Below are positions 57,534-64,000 of a DNA stretch of 64,000 bases, one piece after another. The translations under genes were made by a program, and so were the position numbers. Every line of letters starts with the position of its first letter. Position 1 is the stretch's first letter. The stretch spans positions 21,135,236 to 21,199,235 of the forward strand of contig CM043801.1 in NCBI GenBank assembly GCA_023974075.1, given 5' to 3'. The notes beneath the pieces are model-generated. The model was not told the origin of the DNA and made no database searches. It worked only from the letters and a program-made list of their open reading frames with translations. This stretch comes from Chaenocephalus aceratus. Lineage: Eukaryota > Chordata > Actinopteri > Perciformes > Channichthyidae.

Positions 57534-60500
57534 CTTCATGCTCCATCTGCCTGAATGCTACTTCACTCCACTGCAACTGATCAGGCCTGTCAGGGAGCAG
57601 CAGCATGGGTCTCTGACCTGTCACATTGTGGTGTGGCATTGTTTGATGATAAGAGGGTGCTGAAGACACCACAGCCTTTGGGGTGATCAAGTGCTGTAGA
57701 GGTGCAGCCTTACTGCCCTATATTTGTCTCGGGCTGTGGCTGAGTCTGTCAGAGGCTGATGATTTTCCCCTAACCCTCATTTTAACATTTTCTACGCTCT
57801 CTTTTCACCTATCCTTTTTCCAATTGATTGGTCCGACCCTTTGTCCTTTCTTAAGTTCCAAATAAATGGTTTCATGCTTTCATCCATTGCATTCGATCTC
57901 AGAAAGACTGAGGTATCAACTTGTGCATGCTGGATTGTCATCTTGTTTTTATGAAGCTCTCAGATCCAAATGTGTTATGTCTTTTTTTATGCTTTTGAGA
58001 TATGTTTTCGGATGGTCCGGGTGAATGCTCATCTTTCTGTTTTTGAAAATGCAAAATGTAAGGAATGCCTGCAGGAAATGTATTTCAAATTTGACAAAAC
58101 CTTCCTTTAGGACTCATTGATTAACTGATTATATTTTGTTATAAAAGTCAAGGAAATTGGGACCTCACATCAGTCTCATTCTTGCAATCGCGATATCTCA
58201 GGAACGATTGGAGGGTATTTTATTACATATAGCACAAACATGAACTGGGACTACCATTTTTTAGTAAGTAATAAAATACATTTGTAAACTGCAATTGACT
58301 GGTTGACAGAGACATACGGCACCAAAGTATTTTTTCCAGTTATTTTTACTAGTTTCCTTGCTCAATAGATAAAATTGCTTTGCACTTGACTTTCAGTTCT
58401 TCTTTATAAACTACTGACTTGATTTGCACTGCTTCATAATGAATCATGAAATGCTAGGCTTGAATACATTCATTGAAAGAATGAAAGAGTTGTTTTGATA
58501 TTTACAATCCTCCCTCGCTCTTTAAGACATCACTTTGTGAGTCTGACATTTTTTATACCATATGCTGGGTTCAGGGACTTCAATGCCCTTTGGATAAACA
58601 GGAGAACTGCATCATGCTTTGGAATGTGTGAAAATAAATAAGAGGCCCTAAGAACATACAACTTAGGGCTGTTAAAAGCACATTGGCAGGTCTGTCTTTA
58701 GTTGTTAGCGCTAGCCTTGAGCTAAGACCGATGCTGTTCTTTCTGTAGTCTCAGATGTGATGGCTGCTTTTTTTTTTACTTCATTTTAGCAGTGCTTAAG
58801 CTTTGATTTTTACCACTCGAATATAGCAATGTAAAGTTTTTAAAGAGACAGAAAGACTATTTTAGCTTTTAGATCACGCTGCTACTTTTAACATTTATTT
58901 CCCTGTTTTTGAAGTTTACTTATCTAATTACATGGGGCAACACAGAATACAGGACTCCAAATGAATGTTAATGTTGCAGCATGTCTTCTGGATGTGTAAT
59001 AGCAATTGTATAATTGATTATAAGTCGGGTGTTCACAGCTTGTTCAGTTGCCACACGTTTCATAATTGTAGATGTTTAGTATTTAGCTCTGCCAATGGAA
59101 AGCTACTGCTAACTAGTATTACAAAAATACATAAAGTGAGTTTGTTTTCACCATTAATGTATATTTTCAAATAAATAGTGATGTTGTAAAGTCACCAGTC
59201 ATGGTTCCATTTCCTTCAGTAATTCCTCGCTGTGGATTCAATATTTTCGGTGACAACGCAAGTCATAGCAATGTGATTTTTTATAGAGACAAGAGACAAG
59301 ACTGGTACATAGCTTTTAAGCCTCACATATTGTCTCTTATAATCAGTTATCATGACATGCTGTCCAGTCAGCACTACATTTTCTAGGAAATTATGACTAG
59401 TAGGATCAGTTATACACTTGATTATTTGAACTACTTCAAACACAGTCAACACATCTTAGCATTTCTTTCTTAAAATGAGAATTATATTTGACAACTGATT
59501 TAATTCAAGTCAGTATAAGGCTTAACGGTAGTGCCTCTCGTCAACAATACACGTGGATGATCTTTAAAATCTGCCTGGCTGCTGTCCAGATCCCCTTTGC
59601 TTCCTCACTACAATGAATAGAACATTATCTCCCCTTCCCCCACGTCCTTTCTATCTTTGGTGCCCTCTCTCCTGCTGATATCTTGTATAACAGCTAAACA
59701 CTGTTGCCTGCACCCCTACTGATTTTCATCAAAATTACATGCATCACCCATTCTCTCTTCTGCTTTCACCTTTAAGGCAATATGTGCTTAGAAAGATGGT
59801 GGGCTACTGGCCATAACAATGATATGTGCGCCAGAAATATTCTCTGCCACAGAAGAAATGTGAAAACTCAAATTTATAAGAGTTAAGTACACATAAAAGT
59901 AAATGAATCGCAGATATATAATAACATGCACATTCATTATTGAATATAATATGAATATTAAAAGATATATACATAGACACATAAATACATAGACACATAT
60001 ATATATATATATCCATCTATATTTAATTAGAGCTTTAATACATTATAAATCATATCCTTTTAATAATTTGTGATCTGCAATATCCCAGCTGTTAACGTTT
60101 TTCGTCATCAGATGTTTTAACTTGACCTCTGGTTTTGATAACTGTCAGATTCTACATGCCAAGCCTCAAAGAAGGCCGCACATGCTCAATGACATTATAG
60201 TCCCAGACTGAAGGCTTCCAATTCCAAAGTTAAATGTACCTATGAATGTAAAATATGTTTATAGTTTGGAAAATATTTATAACTATTGGGCTAGGTAAAA
60301 AAGCAGTAACATTGAAATGTCATTTTAGTAGTACTGCATCTCCTTACTACTGTACATAAACACCTTATGTGTTTGCTGTTGATGGATTTACTTTATCTCT
60401 TCCTGTAACTAGGGATATTCTTGCTGTCTTTCTCTTTCCGACGATGCAGTCGTGAAACATATGGGCAAGTTTATCTCTAATAGCGATGCACGATAGCTTA

Positions 60501-63500
60501 TTTAGATGGACTACAGATGGGACTATTACTGCAGTGTTTTTCTGAATTACCTCAACATATTCAGTAGGACATTGCTGAATCAGCGAGGTCCATACTGTAT
60601 ACACCTGCTCTTTAGAGAAGGGAGAGTTACTTTCTTAAAATGTCTCTGTAGTCTGACATTAACTTCTGATAGACAATGAGAGGATTATTTATTTCGAAAG
60701 GTATGAAAGGTTATAAATGTATAATTTAAAAGGTATTATCTTTGAATATATCTTTCAAAGTCAAACAGACAGAATATGAGAGAGTAAAGACATATTTAAT
60801 CAGAAAGAAAAGAGAGAAAGACAGACATAAGACAAAGTTACAGAAACAGGTTAGTACAGCTCCTGCCTGCATATGTGTGTCTCCATATTTGGAAATGTCT
60901 CCTAGCATCTCTGATTGAATAAGCATGATATCAGATTTGGTGAAAATATGTGGTGTGCTGTCATCCAACATGGAGCTGTCAGTGTGTACCAAGACATGCA
61001 GAGTGTGAATTGTGGAGACGGTCTCATCTAGAGAATGCCCTACTGTCTCCGTGGACTGCCATCGGCTCTGTTTGGCTCGTTTCCTAATATTATCGAATGT
61101 TTCTTTTTTTTATGACACTGACTCATGGATCTCCAAGGACACAAACAACATGATGAGCAAATGTGTCGCCTCCTCTCCAGCCAGTATACATTATGGTGTT
61201 GTATATTCAGCTGTGTTGATTTTGCACCTCTGTCTCAGGAAGCATTGCCAGAACGCTATGGTTCAATGTTGGCCTCTTTTAAAGGAAGTTGGAATAGATA
61301 ATTTGTTTAGTACTAATTGTTGCCTGTCGGTACCATACTTGGGATAATGTTTTCCTTATTTGTGAGTGTGCGTGAATGCCTCTGGCAACAACATTAATAC
61401 ATTCAGTTGCACTGTATGCAATGACCGTCAGACTCTGATGGACCTTGAGCATCGGAATAAATACTGAACATGGAACAAGAGCATCATGTCACCTGCAGGA
61501 AACAGCTTCTCCGCTCAAATGTTTTATTATTTCCAATTGGCTCTGCTACTACTGGATCCCCATCGTGTTTCTGAATCGTCAGTCAAATTTCCATGAACAC
61601 TTTTCTAGACTGGAGACAAGGCCAACTGTAAAATGTAGAATATAGGCTGGGGCTTTGTAACCTGGAAGAACACTCTCTGTCTATCTCAGGAAAAAAAACA
61701 TGTCAAGGACGGGGTCACAAAAGACCACCTGAGCAGCTTTCTGCACCAGGCTGTCCCTTTGTGTCAGAGCACCGTTCACAGAGAGAGAATAAATACATTT
61801 CCTCTGATGGAAGCAATAGAGGGAGAACATTATTCGTTTTTTTTGCACTGGGCAGTTCTGACAGAAGGCCCCTTAACAAGAGCTCTGCCCCTGTTTAACC
61901 CTGTGTCAAATGTAGCAGCCCAGCAGAAGGAAAGGTTGCGTTTGACCTGGGGCCAGACACCTGGGCAGGGGAGGATTCAGGAGTAAGCTACTGGGACCAG
62001 CTGCTGGTGAAACTGGTTGTGGAATTCTTTTAAATTATATAATAAAGACCCAGGTTATTGATGACTTCTGTTGTATTAAACCTCACAAATACAAACCCTT
62101 TAGAAATAAAGAAAATTCTACCTCAGATCACTGACATTTTTTCAAAAATCCAATTCAAATAATAGGCCACGCTCAAAACTATAGACTACTATTCTCATTT
62201 AGGGATAAAGCACAAAACCATGGCTATGTCATTGCACGCGACAGTGTGGTTAAGACCACTCACAGTCATCTTTTGATATATACATCTGCAGATTTGATTA
62301 AATACAATTTGAGTTGGCAATAAGACAACAGACCCATCAGCAGTTTTTCTTCACCCAGTACTTTGTCTTTGGGGTTAATTTAAATTTGAGAGGAATAGCA
62401 CAGCATTATAAAAGGATGCAAAGGGTAATTTGTAAAGAGTACCGGTAGAAATGTCTTGACACAGTTCCACTAAATGTACAGTACCATTCACTGATCTGGG
62501 CCAAGGTGTCCTAACAGTTAGTCTTCCTTTTTTCCAACCTGGAGTTAGTGAAAGGAATTGGGCTGGCAGTCAACGGGCAACTGCATGAATGATACATGTT
62601 AAAGAGATCTCCTTCCTGGACTTTAATTCGGAGGCCATTAATGGATTCTTACATTTATGAAGGACGACACTTGGTCATTGGCAGGGTTGGCAAAGGTAAA
62701 AAAAGGGATGTGTGCCAAGGGGGGGAGAAAAACAGTGCTTAGAACTGCTCCGTATGTAAGGAAAAACTACGATACACCCGAGAAAAGAGAATGAGGAGTT
62801 CATATCTTACTTCTCCGGGGGGGGTTGGTATTTAGCCAAACCTGTCTATTGGAGATAGTGATCAAGGATAAGACATGGTCTGTGGCGGTAGTGATGACAG
62901 GAAATGCATCCGACCACACATATTTGATTTATCCTTAGTGAGAGAGATCTGCCGGAGTGAAGCCTATTGAGAGTGGTGGAGGTAAACGCCTGCATATAAT
63001 ATAACTTGTGTTTTTCAGTCAAGCACATGAAATGTATAATATATTATATATAATTATCATTAAGATAACTAAAACAGAAGGAACGTATTATGTGTTAGAT
63101 AAACCTCAATGAAAGCCTGTAATTTGCATAACAACCCTCAAAAATGGTACATAGGCTACAAAATGTTGCATATGGGCCACATATGTTTTTGTGCCCCTGT
63201 CCTTTGTTTTTATGTGATGAAACAATCATTTCTATAAACGCTATACTCTGCATTGCAACTCTCAATCTCAATCCTTTGGTTTCTATGTCATTTTAATTTA
63301 AAACAAGGGCTCAGACTGCCTTTGGTTGTGGATATGTCAGGTAGCACACATGCTGCTTAAATGTAATCTGCAGGATGCGGTGTATGGATTTAAAGCCCGG
63401 CAAAATAGCATTTTACACATGTAGATGCATGCTCAAAAGCACCTAAAGCTTTGGTGTAGCTGAGCTTACACATATATGAATACATAACAAGCTTAAGCAA

Positions 63501-64000
63501 AAACAGATTTAACAATAAATGTTTTTCTGAGTCTGTTTTGAGGTAATGTTATGTTAAGCACCTACACCATTTGTTACGAAAGACACTGTAATGAGAAATA
63601 AAAATTCTGATGAGAAAGTCAGTCTTGTAAACACAGTTAATCAATCACAGAGAGTCTCCTGCATTCAGGTGGCAGAGCTATTGTATGCATTAACTTGATT
63701 AGTTGCCATTAATTGAAGAGGTGTGATGATGAACTGACATGAACTGCTTAAAAATGTGACCAACAAAAATCCAGCTGTCATTCCTCTTAACACTTTCCAC
63801 TTTCACCTTGTATCTACATATGAAAACCACTTGGATCAATACGGAGGCACAGAAGGTTGTTAGAATGGAAAATCAATAGCCGCAAACATTCATTATGGGA
63901 GAAACAGCACAAAGGGGTTGCGTTTATACGTCAGGTCGATGAGTTGTGGAGTCGAAGAGTCCACCTCTGACATGCAAGAATGAGTTATTGGAGTTTCACC
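57534..64000. other. gene-poor DNA, no supported coding region
   Basis: AT-rich sequence with a short (AT)n near 59998-60011. Open frames are at most about 110 codons, with no recognisable domains. The segment 61850-62010 is richer in G+C and could be conserved non-coding DNA or a lone exon, but I cannot support either. Confidence 0.5.

Noticed and set aside
59998..60011. Short (AT)n tract as a possible element boundary
   Set aside because: Simple repeat with no inverted ends nearby.
41073..64000. Search for tRNA, rRNA, histone, CRISPR or multi-exon gene signals
   Set aside because: No tRNA B-box, rRNA core, spaced direct repeats or series of exon-like frames with matching phases was found.

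Overview
The window looks like a chromosome segment from a teleost (ray-finned) fish. It has spliced vertebrate-type exons, AT-rich gene-poor DNA, and a dense set of retrotransposons and DNA transposons typical of teleosts (Gmr1-type and other Ty3/gypsy elements, a DIRS element, piggyBac, hAT-like and MITE-like elements). I see no bacterial operon, tRNA, rRNA or CRISPR signal. All family names rest on motifs read by eye; no database search was run.

Layout. 1-15221 is a stack of nested mobile elements. It starts with a minus-strand Ty3/gypsy fragment (gag, protease, start of reverse transcriptase). Between its protease and RT parts sits a solo retroviral-type LTR (181-1472) with a 4-bp target duplication. 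A 5'-truncated, GC-rich, intron-containing piggyBac transposase (3235-4863) abuts the gag. Next is a plus-strand Gmr1-type element whose integrase lies upstream of RT and RNase H (5001-7332). Its 3' LTR (7333-15221) is split by a DIRS tyrosine-recombinase retroelement (8072-15145), itself interrupted by a 2.5-kb terminal-inverted-repeat element (11708-14243) and apparently by a LINE tail.

16572-30139 carries the one recognisable host gene, on the minus strand. It is a zonadhesin-like secreted multidomain protein with about 28 exons: signal peptide, MAM, von Willebrand D/TIL/C8 modules, three more MAM domains, a 480-residue Pro/Thr mucin-like exon, TIL, and a final vWD domain with a 17-residue poly-aspartate tract. 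A TATA-like box and a GA-rich leader lie upstream. The 3' half is almost perfectly in frame. The 5' half carries about a dozen single-base frameshifts although its splice sites remain. Either the upstream module is decaying or the assembly consensus is wrong there.

30140-41100 is mostly repeats: a tandem AACATT-motif element with a nested MITE, a 1-kb hAT-like element in an AT microsatellite, and a 2.26-kb foldback element with an interleaved inverted-repeat plan. 41100-64000 is a gene desert with microsatellites, one probable dispersed repeat, a short telomere-like tract and some unique-looking segments that could be conserved non-coding DNA. No coding gene could be supported there.
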